Assembly (NCBI RefSeq): GCF_022539315.1
Contig: NC_066313.1
Span: 9,427,764-9,491,763, forward strand
Reading direction: 5' to 3'
Source of the DNA: Serinus canaria
Taxonomy: Eukaryota > Chordata > Aves > Passeriformes > Fringillidae
DNA: 64,000 nucleotides
Shown here: in pieces, positions 35,690-48,400 of the stretch
Position numbering within the stretch: the stretch's first letter is position 1
How the letters are laid out: the number at the start of each line of letters is the position of its first letter
The notes under the pieces: generated by a model
Database searches by the model: none
Seen by the model: the letters and a program-made list of their open reading frames with translations, nothing else
Told to the model about the DNA's origin: nothing
Program-made: the position numbers and the translations under genes

Positions 35690-36620
35690 AGACACTACTT
35701 TTCAGTTCAAAATGAACTTCACTTTTACAACCCTGTGGTGCTGCTTTCTCCTTGTAATTATGGGCTTATAAATGCAAGCATCCACCCAATCTTACCTTTA
35801 GCATGGTGAACATCTTGCTGCAATAATGAAATGAGCACAACATAAAGACTTATCTGGATATTACAATTCTAGTTGTATACACTTAGCCTGCAATAAGGGA
35901 TTGAATTTAAATGTTTATAGCTTTCCAAACACTATTATGCGCTTGCAAATGTTAATTCAGTTTCAATGAAAGAGTCAATTTTTTTAACAATATAGAATGC
36001 ATTTTAATACACTATTACACACAATAGGCTGGCAGTGAATGGACTCATAATTGATTTAGAAGCATGTTCTACCACCCTGCTACCTCTATCTCTTTAGTAA
36101 ATCACTTTTTAATCGGGCTAGTCTGGGCTGACCCATACAGAGCTTTATTTAATTTATTATGGAATTTATATCTAAGGTTGACTAGTAATGCATGGCTACA
36201 GCAGCATTAAACAAATTGTACAGTGAATAACAAAGAGGGAAAAGAGAACAAGAATTCAAATAGCCTAAGAATATTGCTGAGGTTAAGACAGGCTCCAAAT
36301 GAGCAATGTTATTCAAATGTGTAAGAACAGGAAAGACAAAAAGGGCTCTGACACCATTAAGGTTTGTACAAAAAAAAAAAGAAAAAAAAAAAAAGGCTGA
36401 GTTTGAGTCAATTATTAAAGAAAAGATAAGGGAGAGAAAAACCTCACAAAATGCATTAGTTGGCTCTCATTCTTCCTAATGTAAAGGAGGACAATTACAA
36501 TAAAACAAGAAAAAGAGGCCTAATAATCACTCCAAAGCTCTATTTTCCTGTGTGCTTATAAACTTCATTGAAAATACTATAAGGACAAGGAAGTGAATTA
36601 ATGCTGCATTGAGATTTTTT
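35690..36620. promoter_or_regulatory. Candidate enhancer-like block
   Basis: About 900 bases of AT-rich unique sequence without long open frames. It carries many homeodomain and forkhead-like cores: ACTCATAATTGATTTAG near 36044, AATCACTTTTTAATCGGGC near 36100, AGCTTTATTTAATTTATTATGG near 36141 (core only) and GTACAGTGAATAACAAAG near 36218. The one low-complexity piece is the A-rich run at 36370-36394. The lack of repeats and of frames suggests constrained non-coding DNA. Function is inferred. Confidence 0.35.
36370..36394. repeat. A-rich run (A11-G-A13)
   Basis: Eleven A, one G, thirteen A. Simple repeat. Confidence 0.95.
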
Positions 36621-39600
36621 CTGTTACCCAGTATGTGTAGGATAATGCCTAGCAAAAATTCAGAGTAGGGCCTACAAATCTATAGTCAGCATTTCATAAA
36701 TTATTTACAGAACACTTTGACTGAAGATGTCTAAATGTGTGCATATTTAGAGCACACATGCATGCACATACATTTAATTTCACAGTAACACATAAATATT
36801 ATTTTCCCCAGGTTTAAAAAAAAATAAAATCTCCAGTCTTTTCCTTGGTGGAGATGGGAAGCATCTGCTTGGGCATCAGATTGTGCATGACCTGCTAAAG
36901 AATGGGGTGAGCCACCACTGCCATGGCTGCCACATTCAAGCACACACTTCCCCCTTCCTTTGGGAAGCTCACTGGGAAGCTCATAAGCAGAGTTCAGTAA
37001 GAAAAAAAAACCCTAATATACCTGTCATAGTTAAATATAGTCCTCTTCCTAGAAATTTTTGCACATATGTGTTAAATTTCCAACTCCTGATGAAAAAGCA
37101 ATCCCAACTTTTTTTTTTTCTACCCAGATATGTAAAAACAATGCATTGAAGACCTCATGAAAATGAACACAGAATATGGACAAAGAAAATCCCTTCCAAA
37201 AAGAAGAGCACCTGCCCCACAAGCTGGATGGCTCAGAAGATCTGTAATAGGATGGGAGAATTTCTTCAGTGACCAGTGGCTTGAAACCACCTCCAGGTCA
37301 TTATCGAGTTGCTATCAGGCCCAAATGGTTTGGTAGTCAACTTGAAATGAGCTGGTCCTCTCAGCTCAAGGTCCACATCATAAATTGGCAACACTGAGAG
37401 AGCCTTGGAAGGGAGGTCAAGGATTGAATGGGCACAGAGACTCATCTCAAGAGGTGATCTGTCTAGGTCAGGGTTCAGACATATTTGTGAGAGAAGCATG
37501 CCTTGCCATTGTCTCCTGCTGTACAACTGCAAAAAAATACAGGAATTCATCTTCAAGTGCTGTCACACCCCAGCACCTTTCACAAGGATTAAGTGCCCAT
37601 TAAAAAAATACATTCATCTGCAGCAAGACAAGGCTGTACCTTTTAAATCACACCTACTGTTACTGCAATACTTTACACAGTAAAGTTAAGAACAAACAAA
37701 GAACAACAGAACAACTATAGCAGATTTTATTTCAGCCTTAGAAAACCAAATTTCAAAGCTTATATACAATTCTGAGTTTTACATATTCTGCAAGTTGTCT
37801 TCCTCCTGTAACTGTGGCACAGAAATCCATAAACATATCAAGACAGGTCAAGGCCAATTCTCAATAGTCAAGGCCAACAACTCAAAATACTTGCAGAGAC
37901 TGATTTCAGAACACCCTTTAGAAACCACTTTCCACTTTAGCTTGTCGACAAGGGAAAAAAAAAAAAAAAAAAAAAACCCAACAAAACACAACAAGAACAA
38001 AAACAACAGATCAAAGGACATGATTAATTTTGACACACACTATAATTTCCACTGGAAAAGGTACATTTACACGGCAAGTAAACTGCCATGGCTTGAATAT
38101 AAACCCAAGCCTGTTTTCCTTCAAATACCAGTAGTGTGCAATGCCATTGCAAGAAGCTTCTGTCACACAAGACTCCAGAAGCAATTCAATCACTAAAGTC
38201 CCTTATCTGTCTTATGGAGGAGTGGCCTCTTGCCACATGCTTTCAGACCCTCTTGGTTGTGGAGAAACTGTGAAGACTGAAGTGCTCTGATTATCACTGT
38301 TAAAATGACCTCCAGGGTGATGCAAACTTGCTTCCTTCAAGACCAAAAGCCAAATTACAACTACAGAGATTTCAGGCTCCTGTAGCCCTCCAGACAGGCA
38401 CTGCATTCATGGTATGTTTTACACAACCTGCAGAGTAAGGCTTGTAGCTTGCCAAGTTACCTCATTACATTCCTTTATCCCTAAGACCAAGACAGTGTTC
38501 TAAAAGATAAATGCCATATCTTGTTTGGGGCTAAATGAATAAAATGTATGAATAAATAAAGCTACCTATTACAAATATTATATCCTCTATAATCTTCACA
38601 TTTCCAAAGATTTGACTGTATAAGAAATGCAATACAGCCACTGCAGCTGCAAGCATAAGTAACTACTCCAGTCCTCTACACTATACAAAAGAGAAGGTCA
38701 GTAATATGTTACACTTAATGCTATTTTGACAGGGTGGATTACCTAAACAACAGTTCATGCGTATTTTAACAGAAATAACAGAGTTGTCAGGGATCTGCAG
38801 CTTTAAGTGCCCAAAACACCAGATGTCTGCAGTGCAATAGACCTTCATATTCAGAAAAGAAAATAAATTAGGACTCGACTGTCTTATCACTGAGATCAGT
38901 GCCAATTCTTCAAGAGATTAATCTTTGATCATAGTATGTTTGAGTTCTGCAAAACCCAGCTAGATAAAGAAAGAATTAAAAAATTAAATAAGAGATACGC
39001 CAGTGACAATAGAAAAATAGTGCTAATGAACCATATTGTGAAAATAGGTGAACTATGCATATTATTTTTTTTTCTGAAAAATAAAAAAATAAAAATTCTC
39101 CAAACCACTTGAACAAAGCCCGAGCCAAACGCAATTGGTATGCAGGAGGACAAAAGCCTGGGACTGAGGATCTCAGCAGAAGAGACAAAATACACACATT
39201 ACCTATATAATCTTAGCCACATGAATCCCACCCAGCCTAATCCAGGATCCTGTGTAATCCCCTCACCCCCACTGTCACAGAGAATGTCAGAAGAGAGAGG
39301 CAGATCCAGGTGGGCTCTCCCACTCTGCCCAGCTCACAGCAATGCAATCAGTGTTTCCACAGCACCTGCAAGAACAACTTTACTGCCACTGTGGCAACAA
39401 CTTGCAGGCATCTATCAAGGGCCAAGATCCTTCATGCAAGAGACTACACACACAGATAAAATCTAAAGATCACTCTCACTCCAACTTTACATTTACTAAG
39501 GTATGGCATCTCTGAAGAGTGTAACCTCTTATTACTACCCCTGGTAGCACAACTGTGATGGGAGACATGCTATTTAGGAACCAGAGATGGCAAAAGATCC

Positions 39601-39929
39601 AGCAACCCTGAGGGAAGAATACTTGGACAAACATACCTTTTATTTTGGGTATAACAGTTCAGCGTTTCATACCAGGGTGGCAGTAGATATAAAAACAAGT
39701 AAAACCTAAAGAACATAAATGAAATGCCCCAAAGCATGACTTGAAAAAAAGTTTCTCCTTGCTCCCCTTCTATCAAGCCAGAAGCACAGGTAGGTTGCAG
39801 TTCTGAATGTGACTCAAGACATTTAATAATCAAAATACGCTAAGAACTTCCTCATCACTGAATTGCAGAGTTATTTATACTTCAACCAGATTATGCCCCT
39901 TAGCCATTTAGAATAAAAATGCTGCTGTT
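36621..39929. other. Unique non-coding sequence
   Basis: No assignable gene or transposon. Open frames of up to 133 codons (37795-38196, crossing an A22 run) and 108 codons (39140-39466) lack family resemblance. The first owes its length to lysine codons in the A-rich tract. Confidence 0.6.
37955..37976. repeat. A22 homopolymer grading into A/C-rich sequence
   Basis: Twenty-two A, followed by CCCAACAAAACACAACAAG and similar to about 38009. Confidence 0.95.
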
Positions 39930-40500
39930 TAGGCAAGTATTCTCATTATAGATGTAATAAAACTCTGAAGCACTATTGAAAGTTATGCAATAATTTGTCT
40001 CTTAGGAAAGATGAATGGCAAAGTTGGGTGCCCAGGACTTAAAATTCATTAATGTCTTAATAGTGAAACAGATATTAATCTCTCTTCAATAGCTCACCAA
40101 AATGAACCAAGGCAAGTTAGAAAATGTTCTGAGACATTATTCCATTTCAAATGAATACGCCTCAAGTACTGCTCTTCCAAAAAGCTATTATAAACAACAC
40201 AGAAAGGGGAAAATCATTTGAAAAATTACTTTGACATTGTCCTTTAATCATGCATTATGTTCAGGAAAATTATTCTAATGTATCTCTTACATGACTAAAT
40301 GGTTGCAGTATATAAATAGCTCCAGAATGCCATGCAGAATATCTGATGATATAATGCATTACACAGGAACTGAATTATATTTAAAAGAACATGATGATGG
40401 AGTGAGATGCTTTTAAAACATAACATAGGTAAAGAAAAACAAAAATCCCATTGGGTTAGGGTATTCTCTATAGTGTTAAAATACTATTCTATTTAAGTAA
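39930..40500. promoter_or_regulatory. Candidate enhancer-like block
   Basis: Unique AT-rich sequence with TTATGCAATAATTTGTC (C/EBP-like TTATGCAAT, near 39983), AATTCATTAATGTCTTAATAG (core ATTAATG, near 40043), AATCATGCATTATG (near 40246) and GTATATAAATAGCTCC (near 40308). No repeats or frames in the core. Function is inferred from texture. Confidence 0.3.
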
Positions 40501-41519
40501 TGATTATGGTAAAAATATCTCTATCATTTTATTGTTGCTTACTAATGCAAAGGGTTGTTTTTTTTTTTCCTACTGATTCAGCTTTCACTGTAATGTTTGA
40601 AAGGAACAGAATAAAAATTTTAGTCCCTGATCAGAATTATAATCACCTTCTGGAAATTACAGAATGCAAAATTTTGAACAGTATAAGATTATGAAGCACC
40701 CTAAGCACAACCAATTGAACAGATTATATTTCTGTATGCAATAAAATAGTACAGAAATAAACAATTCTCCTAAAACAACGAAAATTTAGTATTTCATGAC
40801 CCCTAAATAATACTCGTTCTTTCTTTCTATTAGGTTGTATGAGATTGAACAAGAGATAATGTCCTCTAGTACGTGGCAAAGAGTCTTTCATGATTTCAGG
40901 TGGAAGAGTGTCAGCTTCCAATAGAATTTTGGAGCTGGAGAAATTCTAACTTTTGCTCTTGACATGCAATGAAAAAAAATCATTAGAAAACAACAATATG
41001 CACCTTAGGTATACTGCTCACACAACTATTATACATCAGGAATTGGCTGTACAACACTGACTAGAAAGACAAAATAATCTAATTTATTTCTTTTCTTGGC
41101 TTGCTACTGCATGGCTTCTCAGTTCTCCAGTTCTCATTCAAAAGTAAATATTTGATTATTTATCTAATGTATCAGGCACTAAGCACAAACCTCCCAAGTG
41201 TATGAGGATGACTCAAGTGACTGTCCCAGACCAGGGCTGAAGACAAATGCCACACCATGGCATCACTAGCTCTCACCACTGCTGCTTGATGACTTTGCTG
41301 CCAAACTTCAGGCATGCCACAACTGGAAAAAGTGAGCTGGCTTTTCTACCCTGGTATTTCTTTTCAATGTTGTTTTAAACTTCTCTATAGTGCTAAAATT
41401 ATATACTGGCAAGCACAGCAGGTGTTTATTTTTAATTATAGCAGCAATTCCAGAAGACTGAAGATACTGACATAGGGCAAGGAGCAAAACTATGAGGTCT
41501 GCAACACTCACAAGCCAAC

Positions 41520-41650
41520 ATAAGATTGATGGCCCATTTAAACCCGAATTATAAGTAGCTTCAGTACATTAATATTAATTAGGTCAAGACTAATAGGCTC
41601 TCATGAGTGGACTGTTTAGCAGGTCAGAGGCAATGAAAAGGTGGTAAACA
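41520..41650. promoter_or_regulatory. Candidate regulatory patch with homeodomain palindrome and ROR-type site
   Basis: A perfect 12-base palindrome ATTAATATTAAT (41568-41579) runs directly into an AATTAGGTCA word whose AGGTCA lies at 41581-41586. An AT-rich 5' flank plus AGGTCA is the known monomeric ROR/Rev-erb nuclear-receptor site. Surrounding sequence is unique and non-coding. Binding is inferred. Confidence 0.35.
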
Positions 41651-42099
41651 ATTTACTGCATAATGAAGTTTGCAGGCACATGGCACATGTCTCTACCACT
41701 GTAACTATGCACTTCACTCAAAGTCAGATTGCTAAAAGCTGGCCAGACTACTTGACTACTCAGATAACATGTGAAACACCAAAATTCTTTTTAAATAAAA
41801 TGCTTTCACTAAAAATGCTCCAAATTCCAGCCAGGGAGCACTTTCAGTGTGTCTGAGAACAGAAGGCTGGGGGTTTTGTGGCAGGAGGAACTGGGGAGCA
41901 TCCATCAGTGCCCATGTCTTTTCACATCCCTCCAGGCAGAACACTCTAGCTCCTCCTGCAAAGTGCACCCTCAAAGGAAGAAAGGACACTCATAGCTCAC
42001 CCTTCACTTTCATTGCCTGGTTTGTCATTTGTTACCACATTAGATGTTCCCTGGGCAGTACAACTTGTAACGTGGACATGCATCCAATTAAGGAGATCA

Positions 42100-42380
42100 C
42101 TTAGTGCTCAAAGATCAAGTTCAGCATTCTCCTAACTGAATGGTAATGCGTTCTGATCAATAAAAAAAACAAAATAGAAATGTAAAGAGCAGTCATACAA
42201 AGAGCACGTGGACTTTATGTATGACAAATATCTTGACACAAGTCCGCGTGAATCTTGATGTGCATTAAAAATAATTTTTTTACTTTATTCTCATAAGTCT
42301 AGTCAATTTAAAATTATTTCATTTAATAATTTTCATGACAGGACATTTGAACTTGTCTGAACATAACAGCATTTAGAAAA
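42100..42380. promoter_or_regulatory. Candidate enhancer-like patch
   Basis: Unique sequence with CTTTATGTATGACAAATATC (near 42213), an isolated CpG-bearing CAAGTCCGCGTGAATC (near 42239) and TAATAATTTTCATGACAGG (near 42323). Texture only. Confidence 0.25.
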
Positions 42381-45300
42381 GTGCTCTACATTAATATTCC
42401 TTTTCTTATTTTCTATTACTCACTAAGACAACACAGGATCCTTCCATGGACTCAAGTCCTGTCCTTGTGCTACATCATGAAACTCTCCCCATTGCCACTA
42501 TTTAACTCAAAACTGTGCAGGAGGACTGCCCAATGCACCCCCACCTCTTAAGCTCCACTTGAAATCTCAAAATAGCATTCAAGTGGAAGGAAAGTACAGC
42601 AGAGGCCAAGGGTGGGCTCTTTCCAGAGGGATCAAGTTCAACCATTTTCAAGAATAACAGGGCATGTCTGTAACAGTATGGTTCATATTGGGAGTCTTTC
42701 TTATTTTTAATTTACCTGTGATATTGAATGTTTTTACATCAGGATCCCCCACCTGTTGTTCTCCACTTTTCCTCAAAGTGCATAGTTTTCCAGAAGTACT
42801 GGTCATCTCTCTTTGTAAAGCAAATACTTTAGGAGCTGCCTCAATTCAGACAGGAAAGAATTGAGATTCCTCAAAAAAAAAAAAAAAATGGACAATTCTG
42901 AAAGTCTTGCCTGCCAGGTTTTACTTCAGGTTGATTTTATCTTTTCATAATGCATTAATTCTAAAAGAAATATTTTATTTAATTACTGCCCATATAAAGC
43001 TGACTAAAGCCTCCCTTTCACCCTGTGTCATGACTTGTCTGCCTTCAAGTTATCTATCAATGCTTGGCACGGATCAAGGGCAGGAAGGATGTGAAGGTGC
43101 AGGTGTTGGTCCTCAGGCTCACATGCACAAACTGAGCTCCCTGGAACATGATACATTTGAGTCAACTGAATAAGGCAAAGAGACAAAGCAGTCTTGAAAA
43201 TCTAATCTTTATCAGGAAAGCAGTGGGCAAGGACAGTAATTAACACAAGATGAAATGTGTAGGTGTCACAAGTTTCACACTCTCTGTGTCTTGAGAGTTT
43301 CCAAGCACGTGTGGTCCCTAATCAAAGCCACAATGCAAGAACAATCAGGCAAAAAAGGCAGCTTGACAGTCCTGGTGTGTTCCTGCTCAGTCTGAAAACA
43401 GGCCAGGCAGCATGGGGAATCCTCTCAGAAGGTGGTGGGAGCTGTATCACCTCCCCACTCAGGGGTTTGTGTGCCAGTGCTCTGCACTGACAGCTGCAGA
43501 ACGAGCTGTTAATCACACAGCCTGAGTAAATACCACTGCTGCATGAAAATCTTGATAAAATTACCTCTCTAGCCCTGATGGTTTGGCTCAGCAGCCACAC
43601 TATATGCCTACTGAAAAGCTGCAAGGATGTATTGACCTTCCATACTTCTCGCCATGCCCAGACACTCAAAAGCTTTACAAGATGTACGGCCTTGGGCCTG
43701 CATGCTGCTACTGAGTGCTGTGGTCATGTAAAGACACAACTGGAAAAATAACAGTTTTAACACAACCAATATCTTCCTACTGAACCTCTAAAAACATAAT
43801 TAAAACACCTGTTGTGACAAAATGGAAGATTATGATACCCTATCACTCACTCCCCTAGGAATCACTGCTATCCATTACCAGCTTTTGATGTTCTACTGGA
43901 AACACACCAAAATAGATTAAAACTCAACAAATTTGCCTGAAAAATGTCACTTCTCAAAACCCAAGCATCAGCATGTTGATGATACAGGGGGGAAAAAAGG
44001 TAACACTTTTTTTCTTCTCTCCTGCTTGTCTGGTGCTAAATTTACCTAGGTCCCTGAAAAGCAACTTTCTGAGAAAATCTATCAGTTTCAAATATCATAG
44101 AATGTGGTGTATATGTACAGCCAGAGGGAAATCTGCCATTTCCTCTGGAGTCACAGAGCATCTTTGTGTCTGCCCTGACAGATAGGAAAAATGCTTCCTC
44201 AAATCATGCAGATTATAAAGCTGGTTTCAGACCACATGAGGCAATAACTGCTGGCATGAGGTCCTGGCACATCCCCACCTCTAAGCACATTGATCTGACT
44301 AATTAGTCCACGTAGATGTTACATTTTCTCTTCTAAGTAGATAGTTTCAGTTAGATACTGTGGCTGATGTGCCCTTAATATTTGCCACACTTGTAATAGG
44401 TCTCGATGAATGCTGTTATTTCCCACAGGCAAAACACACATGACAAAAGCTACACCCTCTCTCTTCTAGAGGAAAAAAGTTACTTTCTTTGCCACAGAAT
44501 ATTGCTAATGTAGAAGAAAAGAATGCAAAATAAATTCTCTGCAATATCCAACACTTCTGCTGCGCTGAACAGCATTTAAGGATTACTTCTGCAGCTGTTC
44601 TTGTATCCTTTCCTGCCAATGTCTCTGTGAGCCAAAAGACAGAATTGTGAACAGCTTACACTTCTCAATACAGCTCCAATTTCCCCATTCTAGAGGCCCT
44701 GACTGTGTCATGGTTCCCTGAGAAATTTCAGTCAAATTGAGTTACCCTATCAAAGATAGCTCATTTTACCTCAGACATAGCTACAGAACCAGCAGCATCA
44801 GGAGACCCAAGCAAATGGAAAGCTTGTGAAGAGATGCCACAGAGCAATTTGGGCAACAGAGTCTGACACAGCCTCTAAGTGTCACTGGGGAGCTGTGAAA
44901 TCACACCTCAACTCCTCAGCAACAGAATGGCCCACCAGCACCACAAAAGAGGCACAGATGCTCTATGTAAGCACATGAGTATCCTTGGTGTTTGTACAAT
45001 CTCCCTTTATCCATGCAAAACAAATTACAAGTGCAAAACACTGCAGAGAGCCTGAGGAGAATCTGCTGCATGTCACAGAACTGGAAAGGAGGCGAGAAAG
45101 ATGAGGCTTGCTTAAGGAGATTATAATATAAATCATGTATCATTTAACTCAATTTAATTTACAAATCTAATCTCAACATGCTCCAAACAAACACAGCATT
45201 GTGACACACTGCAGTCACCAGTTCCTTGTTGTTCCAAGCAGCAGCATGTACACAGTTATTCAATATAAACTCCAGAATAGCAAAATATTTGATCACATAC

Positions 45301-45651
45301 TTATCTTGGAAAGTACCAGAGTACAATTTGACCTTGTACATTTCTCTGCTCTCAGTGCCAGTTTCCAAAGTTACACCTTGTCCCAGCAATGTCCTCCTGT
45401 CACCTGTTCTGCCATTTTCTGGCTTCCCCAGTTTTGCCAGGGGAGCTGTTTGGGGACACGATGAGGCCACGCTCTGTGCTCTGGTCTGCTGGAGCAGCAG
45501 CAAAGCAATCAACCAACCCACCCCAGGTTATGCTCTCTCAGCCATCAGCAACAGGGGATTTTTGAAGCAGCTTTCTCATTAAGCACACAGCACAGTCTCC
45601 ATGGACAATGAATGTAGTTTCCCACCTAAAAAATGGTGATGTCCTCTTAAG

Positions 45652-45700
45652 AAAAAAAAAAAAAAAACAAAAACAAAAAACAAAACAAACAAAAAAAAAA
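45652..45700. repeat. A-rich tract with CAAAA units
   Basis: An A16 run followed by CAAAAACAAAAAACAAAACA-type units and A10. Decayed simple repeat. Confidence 0.95.
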
Positions 45701-46860
45701 CTTAAGGACTGTACTAACTGAGATCACAGACAATATCTTACCCATTTCATTATAAACATGTCACAGTCACTCTAAAATTAGCCTTGAAGTATTTGTTGCC
45801 ACAGGGTCCCTGATATTTTTGATAAACTTCCCTTTAATCATATACATAATCACTCTTTGCATATGTAATGCTGGGCACATAAAACCTGCCACAAGCATGA
45901 GACAGGTCTGTCTTGAGGGTCCCTCATTTTTAACTTCCTAAAGCCTGACTCCTTTAAGACAGGCTTAGCTCTGCTTATCTGATTGAGGAGATGCAGACTT
46001 TGTTCAGTGAATGAGCTCATTCCTTCCCAAGCAGCAGCTGAAACTAAGGTCTAATACATGCAGTGTATTCCAAAACACTCAACAAAAGGTTGTTTCACTT
46101 CATTTTACACTGAAAAAGGATTATTACACATCAGTTATTTTACATTGTCTCTTTGCATTAAAACACTAGGAAGAAAAGACTATTTCCATTTTTAGAAGGA
46201 AATCTCACCTCAGAGTATTTTTCTTAAGGACATTAAGGGCAAATACACATTAATAAGACTCTTCCTCCCTTCCCAGCCCTATATAACCAATTTTGAAGGT
46301 TCACTAGAAAATAAGCTACAAACCATCCAGTACACTACTTCTGCTCTAGTAAGATGGACATGTAATCAAAAGAAACAAATTGGTATAAACTACTATATGG
46401 TAAAAGTGCTGTATACTGCAGAAAATGCATTTATTCCAGTTCACTATATGCAGTCAAAACTGGAGGGAAAATCCAGATGATCACTAATTTCACAGTTGGC
46501 TGCCTTCTCTCCTCTTTGATATTATTTGTAAAATCTTTCCTTGGACTCTGAATGTGTGAGCAAAGTAATAATTCATTCATTTACTTGTGGGTAGGAGAAA
46601 TTAAAATAGCTCACTTTATTGAAGATGCTGAATAGACAAGAAATACTTAGAACATTCTCTGAATCAAATTACCAAGATGTCATAAATTATGTTAAAAAAT
46701 ACTCATCAATATACAATGATACAATGCTACAACAACATAAACAAGAAACAAAACCTTCTTAGTGGTTTGAGAAATCTAATATCGAAGAATATGAATTTTC
46801 TTTGTTCTGGACAATATCTGGATTTGACAGAAGAAAATTAAATAAAATCTTGGAAAATCT

Positions 46861-47230
46861 GGGAAGTGTTTATATAGTTTATCAGGGCATCTGTTATGCA
46901 AACAAATATTTGCATAAAAGGCAGGTCTGGTATTCCGAAAGAAAATGCATGACTGAAATTGATATCTAACACCCAATTATTTTCACCTTTTTCATTGTGA
47001 AGTTCCCTGTATGGCCACAACAAACTAAACAATCCAAGTCAGAAGATGGTACTTTTACTTTTAAAAACATGAACAGCCTCCTAAGTTGCATTTTCTTGGG
47101 AGAAGTCCATAATTGTGGCAAAGCCTTCAAAGAAGGCATTTTCACTCTCTACCCTTTCAGGTGTGGGAATACAGTTCCCCCAGCAGCAGCACAGGTAAAA
47201 GCACTGACACTTAGGGGCTGGCAGACAAAG
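46861..47230. promoter_or_regulatory. Left end of the enhancer-like cluster; inverted octamer pair
   Basis: Contains TTATGCAAA (46894-46902) and its exact reverse complement TTTGCATAA (46909-46917) separated by CAAATA. Each arm carries a POU octamer-type core. The remainder is unique AT-rich sequence with a 81-codon frame of no family. The regulatory role is inferred. Confidence 0.35.
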
Positions 47231-47239
47231 CTGGCATCC

Positions 47240-47480
47240 TAGATGGGTTCAGTGGGAGCTGGCTAAGTCCATCTTATCCGTACAACACTGTGACCCTGAG
47301 GGTGCCTCTATATTCATGTCCTGCTTTAGAGCAGGAGGGCATTTGTGAAGCAAATTCCCTGCCGGCTCCTCCCCAGCATGCCCCGATGCCAGTCACAAAG
47401 CCGGCTTGGAGCTCCTCAATTAGCTTGCTTTCAATGAGATTGTTTGAGGCTAAGAAAGTCTGCAGCAGGGAATTTCCTCT
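47240..47480. promoter_or_regulatory. Candidate enhancer-like patch with 7-base-arm hairpin
   Basis: Contains a perfect hairpin TCCTGCT-TTAG-AGCAGGA (47319-47336) and a homeodomain-rich stretch (CTCCTCAATTAGCTTGC near 47412). CpGs persist in GTTCCCTGCCGGCTCC-type context. Opposed open frames here lack family resemblance. Confidence 0.35.
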
Positions 47481-47533
47481 CACCCCTCAGTTCCAAACAA
47501 CAGCTGTCCCCTTTTTTTGAGGAAACCAGCCCT

Positions 47534-47621
47534 GTTTTGTTTTGTGTTGGAGTTTTTTTTTTGGTTTTTTTTTTTTTGGGGGGGGGGGTGGGGGCCTTTT
47601 TGTTGTTTGGATTTTTTTTTA
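47534..47621. repeat. T-rich and G-rich low-complexity tract
   Basis: T10-GG-T13 followed by G11-T-G5-CC and further T runs. The G11-T-G5 portion (47578-47594) nearly repeats the tract at 18229. Likely error-prone in assembly. Confidence 0.95.
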
Positions 47622-47779
47622 GGAGACCACTTCATCAATGCATTATGCTGAAATGAATGGCCAAGACCAGCACTCTCAGCAATTCTTCCCAACATAAAGT
47701 GGTTGCTCCTGTAGCATAAACAGCTTTCTAAGAAAACATGACCTGGAAGTTGAACTCGCTTACAAGAGGACTAAATCAA

Positions 47780-48170
47780 TGCTCAAAAAAGAGCAACAGC
47801 TTCACATTCTGAAAAGTTGCCACTAGGCATCATTTGCACATCTTGTAATAAAAACAAAGTAGAATGCTGTGTGATGTATTTACGAACCTTTTACTGTGGG
47901 CAAGGCATTTCACAAGGAGAGAGCTTTACGAGCCACCAATTAAACATTCTGGCTCTCTCCAGCATGCACTCTCAGTGGGAGAACCCCAGAAAACAATCCC
48001 ACCAGGGGTGGGGAGGCCCCCCCAGCAATGCAGATTCTTGGAAAGCCTCCTGCCAACAGTGGGCACATTCTTGAAAAGGGATCTCTCTCTTGAAATGGGC
48101 AGTGTTCAATTCCTCCATGGGGAATTGCTAGTGACTGGAACTTTTAGAAGAGGGACAGGCTCAGTGAGGT
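47780..48170. promoter_or_regulatory. Candidate enhancer-like patch
   Basis: Unique sequence with CATCATTTGCACATCTTG (near 47829), TATTTACGAACC (near 47878), GCTTTACGAGCCACC (near 47924) and CAATTAAACATTC (near 47937). Two CpG-bearing TTTACGA words 46 bases apart are unusual in this CpG-poor DNA. Overlapping frames to 48172 have no family resemblance. Confidence 0.35.
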
Positions 48171-48400
48171 GAAGAAGAACCACAGGGGACAATTTGCTTA
48201 CAAACACATTAACTCAGTAATTTCTATAATTTCTGTAAAATCTGTAATTTCACTTAAGGCTATGATTTACACAGATCTTCAGCCTTTGCTTCTCAGCTGG
48301 ACTCATTCCATACAAGCAAATTACAACTATTCAAAGACAAACACAGAATTAGGCACCAAGCCGGGCATATGTGTTACTTTTAAACAAAAGAAATTAAGCC

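Larger units (their letters stand above)
40501..46860. other. Unique non-coding sequence with scattered enhancer-like patches
   Basis: No recognisable gene or transposon in 6.4 kb. Patches at 41520-41650, 42100-42380, 43460-43720 and 44200-44410 read like enhancer DNA; the clearest are discussed under findings. Overlapping open frames of up to 120 codons at 43263-43669 and 45159-45582 run in opposite directions, with no family resemblance. An A16 run lies at 42873-42888. Confidence 0.5.

Noticed and set aside
37795..38196. 133-codon plus-strand open frame
   Set aside because: Crosses an A22 run that supplies a lysine stretch; length is compositional.
33140..45869. Shared 14-base word TTTGCATATGTAAT at 33140-33153 and 45856-45869
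   Set aside because: Several shared 14-base words are expected by chance in 64 kb (about 2 billion position pairs against 268 million possible words), so the coincidence is not evidence of relationship.
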